DNA of 64,000 nucleotides from Dermanyssus gallinae (lineage: Eukaryota > Arthropoda > Arachnida > Mesostigmata > Dermanyssidae): NCBI GenBank assembly GCA_003439945.1, contig QVRM01006121.1:37501-101500 (forward strand). The letters are read 5' to 3'. The notes below the pieces were generated by a model. That model saw nothing but the letters and a program-made list of their open reading frames with translations. It was not told where the DNA came from and searched no databases. A program made the translations under genes and the position numbers. Shown one piece after another: positions 1 to 10,142 of the stretch (positions are counted from its first letter, which is position 1; each line of letters opens with the position of its first letter).

Positions 1-168
1 CTTCGGAGGAGACACTACATAGGTGCGGCGCGGGTTCGAGCAGCCCCACCGTTGCCCCACATTTGTATTTATGGGGGTCCGTCCGTCCGTCCGTCTATGA
101 AGCAATGTGAAAAACAGTTCCGTGGACGTTCAATCTTGGCTGAGGGTGGTCAGCCCGACAACTTTACA
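1..168 (+). mobile_element. tRNA-derived SINE (family A), copy 1, cut by window edge
   Basis: This is the same repeat as the copies at 21442-21617 (+) and 35375-35560 (-). It shows a pol III B-box-like stretch (GGTTCGAG at 33-40, interrupted by 3 extra bases before CCCC), followed by a tRNA-unrelated body with the shared landmarks GGGGGTCCGTC, TATGAAGCAATG and AATCTTGGCTGAGGG. The 5' head with the A box lies outside the window. Compared with the other two copies it carries several short insertions, most of them 3 bases long, plus an expanded CCGT run at about 79-95. It is non-coding. The identification rests on three-way similarity plus the B box. Confidence 0.75.
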
Positions 169-480
169 TTATCAGGGTAGTAAACATGGGAGGCGTATAG
201 TTGAACCACGCACGCTTGACTCTGCAAACGTAAACATGACGTGCGCTCCGCCTCTTTTTTCCCCGTTGCATCTCCCCTTTCTCTCTCTCTCTCATTTCCT
301 CCCCCCCCTCATCTCTTCTCTCTCTGTTACTCAATTTCTGCCTCTTTTTTTTCGGCAGGAGGGGAGGGGCTATTGCGATGCACAGCTCTTAGCCTCTGTA
401 GCCATTGTTGACAATGACATTGAGTCGTTTTTCGACGTGTAGATGTTGCTAATGCTAATACTAATGTTGCTGTTGTCAAT
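169..480. other. Unique sequence with a pyrimidine-rich tract
   Basis: No gene recognised. 241-352 is strongly C/T-rich, mostly CTCTCT, TTTCCC and runs of C and T. It could resemble a splice polypyrimidine tract, but no exon is recognisable downstream because the DNA passes straight into TTG repeats. Confidence 0.5.
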
Positions 481-784
481 GTTGTTTTTGTTGTTGTTGC
501 GGTAGTTGTTGCTGTTGCAATTGTGAATGTTGTTGTACCTGCTGCTGCTGTTGTTATTGTTGTTGCTGTTGTTGTTGTTGCTGCTGCTGTTGTTGTTGTT
601 GTTGTTGTTGTTGCTGCTGTTGTTGTTGCTTCTGTTGTTTACGTTGTTGTTACTGCTGCTGTTGTTGTTGTTGTTGTGTGGCGGGCGCGTTTCTCGTCTA
701 AATATTCGCGTGTAGTTTTTGTAGCGGCAGCTGCAGCAGTTTTTGCAGTTTGCCGACGTCATCATTGTGTCTTCAAGCCTCACT

Positions 785-817
<33 letters not shown>

Positions 818-1172
818 AGCTAGCATCAGCAGCGACAACAACGAGGATGACGACTGGAGGAACTGTGGTTGTGACGACCTTTTTGAGGAGACCTTCTGTG
901 GCTGATCTGCGCTGGACAGCGCATCGTATTGTTGTTGTTGTTGTTGTTGTTGCTGTTGTTGTTGTTGTTGTTGTTGTAGCTGTTATTGCTGTTGTTGTTG
1001 TAGCTGTTGTTGCTGTTGTTGTTGTTGTAGCTGTTGTTGTAGCTGTTGTTGCTGTTGTAGCTGTTGTTGCTGTTGTTGTTGTTGTAGCTGTTGTTGCTGT
1101 TATTGCTGTTGTTGTTGTTGTTTGCCGCTACTGCTGGTGTTGTTGTTGTCGTTCTTTTCCTTGACGTTGTGG
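481..1172 (+). repeat. (TTG)n-rich compound trinucleotide block
   Basis: Interrupted TTG/CTG/GTA trinucleotide tracts occupy 481-680 and 928-1150. Between them lie a short CAG tract (785-820) and about 100 bases of ordinary sequence. The second part is built from 9-15 base modules such as TTGTTGTAGCTG repeated in varied order, a typical product of slippage. The block is open in several frames on both strands (poly-Val and poly-Leu on plus, poly-Asn on minus) simply because TTG/CAA repeats contain no stop codon. I do not regard any of these frames as a gene. Confidence 0.85.
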
Positions 1173-1789
1173 TTCTGTGCTATGTGGTCGTGGTTGGCTT
1201 CACTGTCATCCGCATCCCCTCCCCCACTATCCCCTATTTTATAACCCAACATTCGGCTTTTCATACTCAGACACGGCGGCGGCGGCTGGGTTAGGGAACT
1301 ACCGACTAATAGGACGCGCATCGTGTGGGGAATCGTGTGCGGAGGGGGGGCGGAGGGAGGTTGCTCTTCTTCAATCAGTCAACAACCTCAACTCAATAGA
1401 CTAGTGCGGCTTCTGCTACGATGTTACCGCTGCGGCAGTTGCTGCTGCTGCTGCTGTTACTACAGATATATACTACGAGTTTTGCTGCTGTTTTTCCTAA
1501 CTATGAGTAGTAATAGTAGTAGTTATTGTAGTAGTGCTGTCGTCTAGTACTGGCCATCTGTCTGCCTATGTGTCCATGTGTATGTTTGTCTGTCTGTTCA
1601 TGTCTGTTTGTCTCCCTGTCCATTGGTCGGTCGATCTGTTCCTCCGGTTAGCGTAAGCTGAAGGAAATTGTAACACAACGACGACCACGACGACGACGGT
1701 AAGTGCAAGCAGAAGCAGAGGCGGCGGCGGAGGCGGCTGATACTTCTGCTATGGCTCGTCTTCGGCCGTAGCAGTTCCCACTGTTAGCC
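1173..1789. other. Stretch without recognisable gene
   Basis: Mixed sequence with a (CTG)n tract at about 1441-1459, AGT repeats at about 1504-1530 and TCTGTCTG/TGTGTCC-type simple sequence at 1557-1630. No conserved domain, tRNA or transposon signature was seen. Confidence 0.5.
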
Positions 1790-2465
1790 ATAGTTCCCCA
1801 GCATCATCATCATCCTCATCATCACTTCCATTATCACGATATCACGATCGTCACCATGATTGTCGTGGTCGGTGGTTGGTTGTGGCTGACGTGGGTCGTC
1901 GTCGTCGTCGTTGTTGTTGTTGTTGTTGTTGTTGCTGTTGTTGTTGTTGCTGTTGTTGTTGCTGTTGTTGTTATTGCTGTTGTTGTTGTTGTTGCTGTTG
2001 TTGTTAGCGTTATAGCGACGCCCGCCACGTTGTCGTCGTGCCGGGCGGCATCGCACTTCATTATCAGAAGGACCGACCGTTGATGATCATGATAATGGAA
2101 TGATGATAGTTATCATCATCATCATCATTGTCACAATGCTAATCATTATCAACATGATCGCAAACATTATGACGCTCTTGATGATGACTATAATGGTGGT
2201 GGCGGTGGTGGCGGTAACAATGGTGATGAAGCAAAAAAACAATGATGATGATGATGAAGCTGATGATAACGGCGAACACGACGGTTATGCCATGACAACT
2301 TTCAGGACCGTTGATGACATTGTTGTCGTCGTCGTCATCAACAACAACATCGCCATCATCATCATCAACGTCAACGTCAACAACAATAACAACAACAACA
2401 ACATCATCATCATCATTATTATCGTCATCAACGCCAGCAGCAACAACAACAACAACAATATCTCT
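1790..2465. repeat. Compound microsatellite: (ATC)n, (TTG)n, (GAT)n, (CAA)n
   Basis: ATC repeats at 1802-1830 are followed by a (TTG)n tract at about 1892-2010, then GAT/ATC tracts (2098-2280) and CAA/ATC tracts (2340-2460). Repeat polarity changes here from TTG-rich to CAA-rich on the plus strand. The frames across it encode only runs of Val, Asn, Thr, Ile or Ser and are treated as by-products. Confidence 0.8.
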
Positions 2466-2825
2466 CCCGACGAAGCTAGCATCGAGGGCTACCACAACGG
2501 CGACTACAAACAACACACACACATACAGCAACGACAATCGACAAATGACGACTCAGTGCGACTCAGGACGAACCAACCGAAGCCGAGGAGGTAACCGAGA
2601 GTCAATGAGTGAGTGAACGAACGAAGAAACCAAGCAAGCCAGGCAGGCAAATGCATCCTTCTTCGTTCTTCAGGCAGGCTGGCGGGAGCGGCATTGACGA
2701 CGGCCAGCGGCACAGCCATGCTGCTACTGGTGAAATGGCGAAGCAAAGCCAACAAGCCGCGTAGTCGTGAAGTCCGTCGTCGTCGTGAAGATAGATAAAC
2801 AGAAAGTCAGGTAGATAGAAGATAG
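2466..2825. other. Short non-repetitive spacer
   Basis: Ordinary sequence between two repeat blocks, ending in GATA-type simple sequence (2792-2825) that leads directly into the 27-bp minisatellite. No gene recognised. Confidence 0.4.
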
Positions 2826-3461
2826 ATGGACTTCGGGGGTGGAACAACGATGATGGACTTCGGGGGTGGAACAACAATGATGGATTTTGGAAGTGGAAAA
2901 ACGATGAGGGACTCCGGGGGTGGAACGACGATGATGGACTTCGGGGGTGGAACAACGATGAGGGACTTCGGGGGTGGAACAACGATGAGGGACTTTGGGG
3001 GTGGAAAAACGATGAGGGACGTCGCGGGTGGAACAACGATGATGGACTTCGGGGGTGGAACAACGATGATGGATTTTGGAGGTGGAACAACGATGATGGA
3101 TTTCGGAGGTGGAAAAACGATGAGGGACTTCGGGGGTGGAACGACGATGATGGACTTCGGGGGTGGAAAAACGATGAGGGACTTCGGGGGTGGAACGACG
3201 ATGATGGACTTCGGGGGTGGAAAAACGATGAGGGACTTCGGGGGTGGAACGACGATGATGGACTTCGGGGGTGGAACAACGATGAGGGACTTCGGGGGTG
3301 GAACAACGATGATGGCCTTCGGGGGTGGAACAACGATGATGGACGTCGCGCGTGGAACAACTATGATAGACTTCGGGGGTGGAACAACGATGATGGACTT
3401 TGGGGGTGGAACAACGATGAGGGACTTTGGGGGTGGAACAACGAAGTTGTTGGGCGGCTGA
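2826..3461 (+). repeat. 27-bp minisatellite, 23 units, open frame
   Basis: Twenty-three tandem 27-base units, typically GACTTCGGGGGTGG followed by AACAACGATGATG. The plus frame stays open from an ATG at 2826 to a TGA at 3459-3461 and would encode 211 residues of a 9-residue repeat, roughly D-F-G-G-G-T-T-M-M/R. The minus strand is also open in at least two frames. Unit variants (AAA or ACG for ACA, AGG for ATG) alternate in the middle of the array (about 3096-3260), giving a 54-base higher-order unit repeated about three times. Some copies differ at two or three third-codon positions of the plus frame (GAT TTT GGA for GAC TTC GGG), which are silent there, but others change residues. No signal peptide, known domain or splice context is visible, so I call it a minisatellite; a repeat-protein exon is possible but unlikely. 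Confidence 0.85.
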
Positions 3462-4530
3462 CACAAAATCAACCAAGCAGGCGTTAGATAGACAGACAGA
3501 CAACGGTCCGAAGGAAGTCGACTGATAGATATAGCACGAGTACGAGAGATCAGGCGGCGACGGTTGCATTGGCGTCGGCGGCGGTCGTGGTGGTGAAGGT
3601 CCAAATGAAGGTCCTCCTCCCGACCTCCCTCCCTCGTTCCTTTCTCCTTTCGTTCTCCCTAAATCGGCTCTCGCCACCCGACAACAACAATGACAACAAA
3701 GGTAAAAAAATGTTGTTGTTAGAGTTGGTGTTGTTGTTTTTATTGTTGTTGTTGTTGTTGTTGTTGTTGTCGTCGTCGTCGTCGTTGCTGCTGTGGTTGT
3801 TGACTTTGTTGCGTGGTCGCTTTGCGTAGGTTTCAAGCGCGCAGAAAAAGCGAGCAATGTTGAAGTAAGTGAAGACCGACGCGAACGACGAGACACGACG
3901 GCTTCTTTCGACATCATCAGATTGTCGTTTGCTCCTCCACCTCCTCTTCGTAGTGGTCGTAGTCGGTATCACAATCGTTCTCTTCGGCGTCACGTTGTGG
4001 TACCTGGTTGCTATTGTAGTAGTAGTTGTTGTTGTTGTTGTTGCGGTTGTTGTTTTTGTTGTGCTGTTGGTGCTGTGGTTGTTGTTATTGTGGTTGCTGT
4101 TGTTGTTGTTGTTGTTGTTGTCGTCGTTGCCGCCGATTACCGATTGTCACCAGCAGAATATCACAGCGAGTGTGAATGGTAGCTCAGCAGCTCAGTGTAG
4201 GGCCGTGAGAGATTCATGCAAACGTTTCCGTCGGCTTGGTGATGACGATGGTGATGATGATGATGACAACGATGATGATGATGGTGACGACGTTGTTGTC
4301 GATGAATTCGACAATGTGACGACGATTTGCGGCACAACAGCACTACACCCAAAACAGCAAAATACTGCGCTCACGGATACGATTGCACAGACAAACTTGC
4401 GGTCGGACGGCAGCATGAAAAGTCATTGTGCTACGACGAGAGAGACAGCGCGAGAGACCAGCCACCAGCTGGCCGAACCAACCGAATGCTCCAATCTAAA
4501 GACTCCGAGTTGATGTCGCCTACAACGCAA
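3462..4530. repeat. Spacer with scattered (TTG)n and (GAT)n tracts
   Basis: TTG-rich tracts at 3711-3800 and about 4018-4128, and GAT/GAC tracts at 4238-4300, are embedded in ordinary sequence. No recognisable exon. All longer frames cross the repeats and encode runs of Val, Cys, Leu, Asn or Asp. Confidence 0.6.
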
Positions 4531-4966
<436 letters not shown>

Positions 4967-5330
4967 AAGAGCACGTTTGTGCGTATATGAATATCTGTTG
5001 TTCATGTTTGACAAAGACAGTACGAGTTCCGGTGCTCGTCTTAAATAAAGCCTCCTGAGTGAACAAGAGCTGAGTGATGTGTGTGTGTGTGTGTGTGGCT
5101 GTTACAAGTAGGCTCTACCTACAATTACATAAACAGGGTGTATGAGCAAAATATGTGAAGAGTAATATATGGAATTGTATAGCTCGTTAAAACATCGTTT
5201 TTTTTTCTCTCCAAATAATCGTGGTCTCGGAGAAGTCTTGTTTCGTAGTGAGTGCTACATTTTGTGACACTGGTCGTTTTGCCCGACATAGTAGGAGCAC
5301 AAAATGTGCAATTGCGAGACAAGTGCACGT
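4967..5330. other. Spacer with (GT)n microsatellite
   Basis: A (GT)n tract lies at about 5077-5096. No gene or transposon signature was recognised. Confidence 0.5.
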
Positions 5331-5417
5331 ATGCATAGATGACTGTGAGGCGACGTTGCGGTTGTCACCGTAGTCAAGTCGGCCGTAGTGAACGTCGCCT
5401 CACAGTCATTTATGCAT
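5331..5417. repeat. Inverted repeat, 27-bp stem and 33-nt loop
   Basis: Arms 5331-5357 and 5391-5417 are complementary over 27 bases with a single G-T wobble (ATGCATAGATGACTG on the left against CAGTCATTTATGCAT on the right). Complementarity continues outward for a few bases with a small bulge. The 33-base loop (5358-5390) shows no obvious structure. Size and shape fit a small hairpin such as a miRNA-like precursor, or the collapsed remnant of a short terminal-repeat element. Which one cannot be told from this copy alone. Confidence 0.85.
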
Positions 5418-5989
5418 GCACCTCATATCGACGTGCCCGCCGAGCAAATCATAATTACTCCACAACCGCAGCAACTTGCAGTGCCATATGTTTGGTGATC
5501 CAAAACGATCGTCACGCCGTGAAATGTACGCTTGTCTGAATGTGTCAACTTTGAGCGCTGTGAGTGATCGTAAGGTAATGATGTTAAAGTATTTGGTCTG
5601 GAAGCTTTAATAAAATAACTTTATTTTTGCGAATTCTGTTCCAAACAATCATGTCACATCTTCTGGCCGGTCATACGGGTATGTTCTTCGGAGGAATCAG
5701 AATTTTCTCACGAACATGGCGGTGGGTTAGCTTCTGTCTAGGAAGACTGGTTGTCTCGCAATTGCACATTTTAAGCTCCTCCTTCGGGCAAAAACGCCAG
5801 TGTCACAAATGGTAGTAGTTTTTCACGCATGGAATTAGTAAATAACATAACGACCATCACATTTGACTTCAGGCATATTTTGTACTCACAATTGTAACAC
5901 CGTATTAGAATTGACTGCGCGATTCGAAAAACAATTAAATTAGATTTGATACACGATGTGTTATTTATAGTATATATATTAAGTAAAAT
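5418..5989. other. Stretch without recognisable gene
   Basis: AT-rich ordinary sequence. It abuts the broken 3' end of the R1-like fragment, whose reverse transcriptase similarity stops near 5990. No other signal was seen. Confidence 0.4.
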
Positions 5990-7045
5990 ATGAAGTGTGG
6001 ACTGCATTTTGCTGATGATTCCGAAAGTCGTGCGGCCTTGTCGGAATCCGTACTGGGGGTCCGAAAGGAGCGTACGTTCTTCTGCAGAATCTTGAAGGCG
6101 CTACTTTAAAATAGCCTTTAGTGCCTATGTTAGCGTGTCTATTAAGCATATCGGTCTATAGGATTCCAGTTCCTTTAGGAATAAGAATGACCCGGGCCGA
6201 CTTCCGCGCGGGGGGGGGGGGGGGCGATCCCCTCCTGCAAAAATAGCGTGAAAATCGCAGCAATCTAGCGGCAGCATCCGGGACCTTCTCAGGCCCGGGG
6301 GCCTTTCCTCCTTGATCCGTGACGCGGCACTAAATATCTCCAGTTTGGTGATGGGCGGGATTTCGTCTGTGACGTCTCTCAGATAGCGAGAACAATCGAT
6401 CGGAGGTGGCTGGGGTGAAATGGTTCTCGCCTGCTCCTCGCCCGAAAGCGTGTCCTTCTTTCGAAGGCCGGGAGCGCTTCCAATGAGCCGGTAGGAGCAA
6501 TCCCAGTGGTCATTTTCGATCTTTTCTAGCAAGATTTTCTACGGCGAGGCCTTACTCTCAGTAATCGCCTTGTTTAAAAGTGTGCGGGCCTTCGAGAGAT
6601 CGAAAACTCAATCGTCCGATGCGCGTCTCGCTTGGCTCAGGTGAGATAGCGCCAGGCGCTACGGTGGTGATTAACAGCCGCCTCGTTCCACTAGTACTTG
6701 GCTCTTACTTGGCATCTGTGGTAGGTGTGCAGGTAGTTGTGTGTAGTAGTGCACTAGTCTAGCAGCCTCTCATAGGTGTCGCAGTACCTCGGCTGCGGTT
6801 GGCGGACCATTTCAGCAGATCGGCTCGTTAATCCTTCGGTCTAGTTCTTCTAGACTTTGTCGTCTCAGCATTGGCTGAGAGGGTAAAGCCGTAATCGTAG
6901 GAAAGAGTCAAAATGAAGTAGAATTCGGGAGAATGTCGAATTCCAGACATTGGTGGTCACTGAGGATGAGGACCCCATCAACTAGCACTGCCCACCTCGT
7001 GTGTGTACCTGCCTGGCATTACTACTGTTTGTACAAAATACGCCT
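5990..7045 (-). mobile_element. R1-like non-LTR retrotransposon fragment (endonuclease end to RT start)
   Basis: Read on the minus strand, the frames (with shifts and stops) give, in order: the end of an APE-type endonuclease with the conserved SDH motif (VLILSDHQCLEF, about 6995-6950); the linker before RT (KYWWNEAA..., LLEKIENDHWDCSYRL, about 6700-6475); and the first RT blocks: a degenerate ITKLEIFSAASRIK block, then SYRPICLIDTL (about 6165-6125) and QYGFRQGRTT (about 6055-6025). This order and these motifs are characteristic of the R1 group. The motifs around the catalytic YADD are missing because the fragment ends near 5990, and the 5' part is missing beyond about 7045, next to a TA/CATA-rich tract (7088-7136). 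The copy is dead: multiple frameshifts and a C/G run at about 6212-6225. Confidence 0.8.
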
Positions 7046-10000
7046 ATAGTCAAATGTGATGGGTGATGATTTTTTTCAAATTCTGAACTACATATATACA
7101 TACATGTATACATATAAATATAAATACATATATACCTGGTTTACATTTGTTCCAAGTTGAGCGGAATTACCGTGCCATGATGAACGTCACGCGCGGCATG
7201 AGCGGTGTCACACACGCACTTAAAAACCACATTGTGCCCATTAATAAGCGAACGATTCGCGATGAGAATGGTTTTTATTCACAGCGATGGCACGCCGTGT
7301 CTTCCGACCTATCGTGTTCTAGCCACGACGTCGCTACTGCTGCCGCAGTCCCGCCATCGGCGCGGCCGACAAAGTCGAGCTATTACTGCAGCGCTCCGAA
7401 CGCACAATGACAAGACTCACGCATGCATGCCCCACGTTAGGCTCGATGCAGAGCGGTGAACATTTAGAATTGTAAATGAACCAACCAACCAACCCACCAA
7501 CCCTTTTCCCTCTTCGTTTTTCTCCTATTCCTTCAACAGTCCCTCCGTCCCGCATGCCTCTCTCTGCCTTCCTCTTTCTATCGCTATGTTTCGTTGTCGT
7601 TTGCTGCTGTTGACGGCGTTTGCCCACGCTTTGCACACTACTAACCTGCGCCGGAATCCCAACGCTACCTATCCGTTCGGTTCACCACCTCTGGTCGTTG
7701 CCCCCCCCCCCCCCCCCCCCGTCGTAGTCATCGTGATGTGTAATGGAGGGCTCGTTCTTCGACGCCTTCCCCCTCAGACGAAGCACAGCACAGCCCAGCC
7801 CGTCCCGGAACACAACTCTCTTCACTCACTGTGTTCTCCTGTCTCTTCCTTCACTCTTTCTACTACTCTATTTTCTCGAACGCTTGCCGTGCCGTATACC
7901 TTTTTCGTTTCGTTTTCTTCGTATCTCGAATTCCCCTTCTGTGCTTTTATCGTACCGGCTCGTTTCGGGCTCAACTGCGTTGTACGCGTATGACGCCCTG
8001 GTCTGAAGAACTAGTTTTCCATCTAGGGGCCTGTTTTCCTCAACCTTAACCACGCTTGCTGGCCGAGTGACGGATTTTTTTCTACCTTCTTTGTCCGGCG
8101 CCTCCTTCCCTTCGTTTTCTCGTCCGTTATATCTCCTCCATATTTCTCCTTTTTTGCCTCTTCATCGGCCTCTTTGTACTCCACTATTTGCTGGGACCAC
8201 AGGTTATACAAGCGGCAAGCTGGTGGGCGCCAGCGCCAACGTCCAGGCAGACACGACCGTTTAGCAGGGCGAGCTCGAGGCGGTAAGCTCTTTTGATATC
8301 AGCTTGACTTATCCAGTTGGCTCACCGCTTACTGAAAGACGGGGGGTGTTATTCAAAAAGGATTGGATCGTTTCATCCTCCTCCCGCTGTATACAGGGTC
8401 GAGCGTGCGAATACGCAACCAGAAGTAACAACGCTGTATACCAAAGATGTTTTCCTCAATTTGTAGTCACACGACTTTGTCCTCCGCCTCTGTATTTTGT
8501 CGCACTCTTTCTCTCTAAATATATATATATATATAACTCTAGCCTTCGTTTTCGTGTAGGTATCTCGCTACACGCCTTCTGACCAGCGCGTTTGTATAGC
8601 CACATGACCCCTTCAGTTCCTTGACTGCTGTTTCCAACACGCGCCAGAAATAGCGGGCAGCCTAACCGCCACTAACATCACTATCATAATCATAATCTTT
8701 CCCTGCTTCTACTGTTTTGCCGACAGTGACTGTGGCGCTCGCTGACAACGCTGCTGAAGCTATCGTCGCTGCTTGTCCCTATTTCTGCCAGTATCTCTCT
8801 TCCTCTTCGTTCATAGATTCGCTGGTCCATTCAAGCGACAGCTCACCGGAAGTTCGTTGTCGCTTGGCGTAGCATCGTGGGGTTTGCCAATCGTAGCAAA
8901 CACGATTCCCCCCGAACGTGACGAACACGCCGGCCCTCGCCGTTTCCACCCCGCCACTACTACCGGCGGCATTGGCAGCCCCTCGCGTAGACATCTTTTT
9001 GCGGCCCACGTCGACCGTCGCCGACGACGACGACCGCTTGGAGACCTCGGAGCGAGGTCACTCATTACCAGCCATATCGTACCGACTGAACTGCGCGTAC
9101 AGCAAGCTGCCCCGCGGGTGTGCCTAGTTCACCTAGCCCGCCCGGGGGCTTCCTGGAAAGACCACAAGCAAGTGCCAAAATAGTCATAGGGTTACAACAA
9201 CGACCGCCACCAAGGCAGCAAGAAGACCTCGGCAAAAAGAAAAGGAAATGGAAGGAACCGAAAAAAATGATCTTAATGAGTATGATGCTGATGACGATGA
9301 TTGTCAGACGCAGGAACAGGAGAAAGAGAACGACCATGGAAATGGATGAACGGGACGCCACGCTATGGGAGATAAATTGCAATATACTGCTTGGTCAGAA
9401 CCTGACGTATTCATCTCGTATTCATCTGTTTGGAGAGAATATGGCTGACAGTGGCAGCTAATCTTTGTATTTGTAAGGGAATGAGCTCATGTGATTACTA
9501 ATACCCTATGTGAAGAAGGGGGAGACAGGGGAGAGTTAAAAGAAGTACGTGAAAAGAAGAGTCGTGACACATAGGATGGCACGGCCCGCTGCGTTGACGT
9601 TTTCTGTCTAAAAATATTCAGATAATTTAGATATGCGAACAAGCAAACTTAAATCAACTATGATTTTCCAGAGACAAAACGTAGAATGTGGTTATGTTTG
9701 TTGTTCAAGGCGTACTTCCCGACAACCACATGCCCGTGAGTCAGAACAGCGTTTGCAGATAAGCGCTTAAGGTTATCTGCTAAAGCCTACGTTTGGAAAT
9801 GGTTACTGAAATAAGGACATAAGGATAAACAAAAACGACTAGCCTAGGTTAACATTGGTACATGCACACATATGTGTTTACAACGTATTAATAACATTAT
9901 ACGTCGACAAGCTGGAGGATGATAAAGGGTCTACGATTTTTCCGCGCCCGGAGCAGTTCCTAGGCAAATATTCGGCACAGCAATTCTCCCATTAACTACT

Positions 10001-10107
10001 ACACATTGGCAGCAACAGCAGCGGCGGTGGCTGCAACAAAGCAAAACATGCCAAGTTTTGGGAATCTCTTTCTTAATTCTCGTTACGCTGAAACCAGTAC
10101 ACAAGTG

Positions 10108-10109
<2 letters not shown>
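7046..10109. other. Long stretch without recognisable gene
   Basis: Contains CATA/TA-rich simple sequence (7088-7136), a C run (about 7701-7720), C/T-rich sequence (7500-8130) and a short TA tract (8519-8534). Open frames here are short, overlap on both strands and show no domain that I recognise. No tRNA or terminal repeat was seen. Confidence 0.5.

Positions 10110-10142
<33 letters not shown>

Noticed and set aside
523..1164. Long open frames of poly-Val, poly-Leu and poly-Asn
   Set aside because: They exist on both strands and in several frames because TTG/CAA repeats contain no stops; no other coding signal.
2724..3917. 397-codon minus-strand frame through the 27-bp minisatellite
   Set aside because: Most of its length is the minisatellite read backwards. 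Unit variation is not silent in this frame, and the flanking parts show no domain.
7701..7720. Mononucleotide C/G runs (also 6212, 11441, 26546, 31511, 37391) as regulatory sites
   Set aside because: Single homopolymers scattered without context; more likely slippage or sequencing uncertainty.
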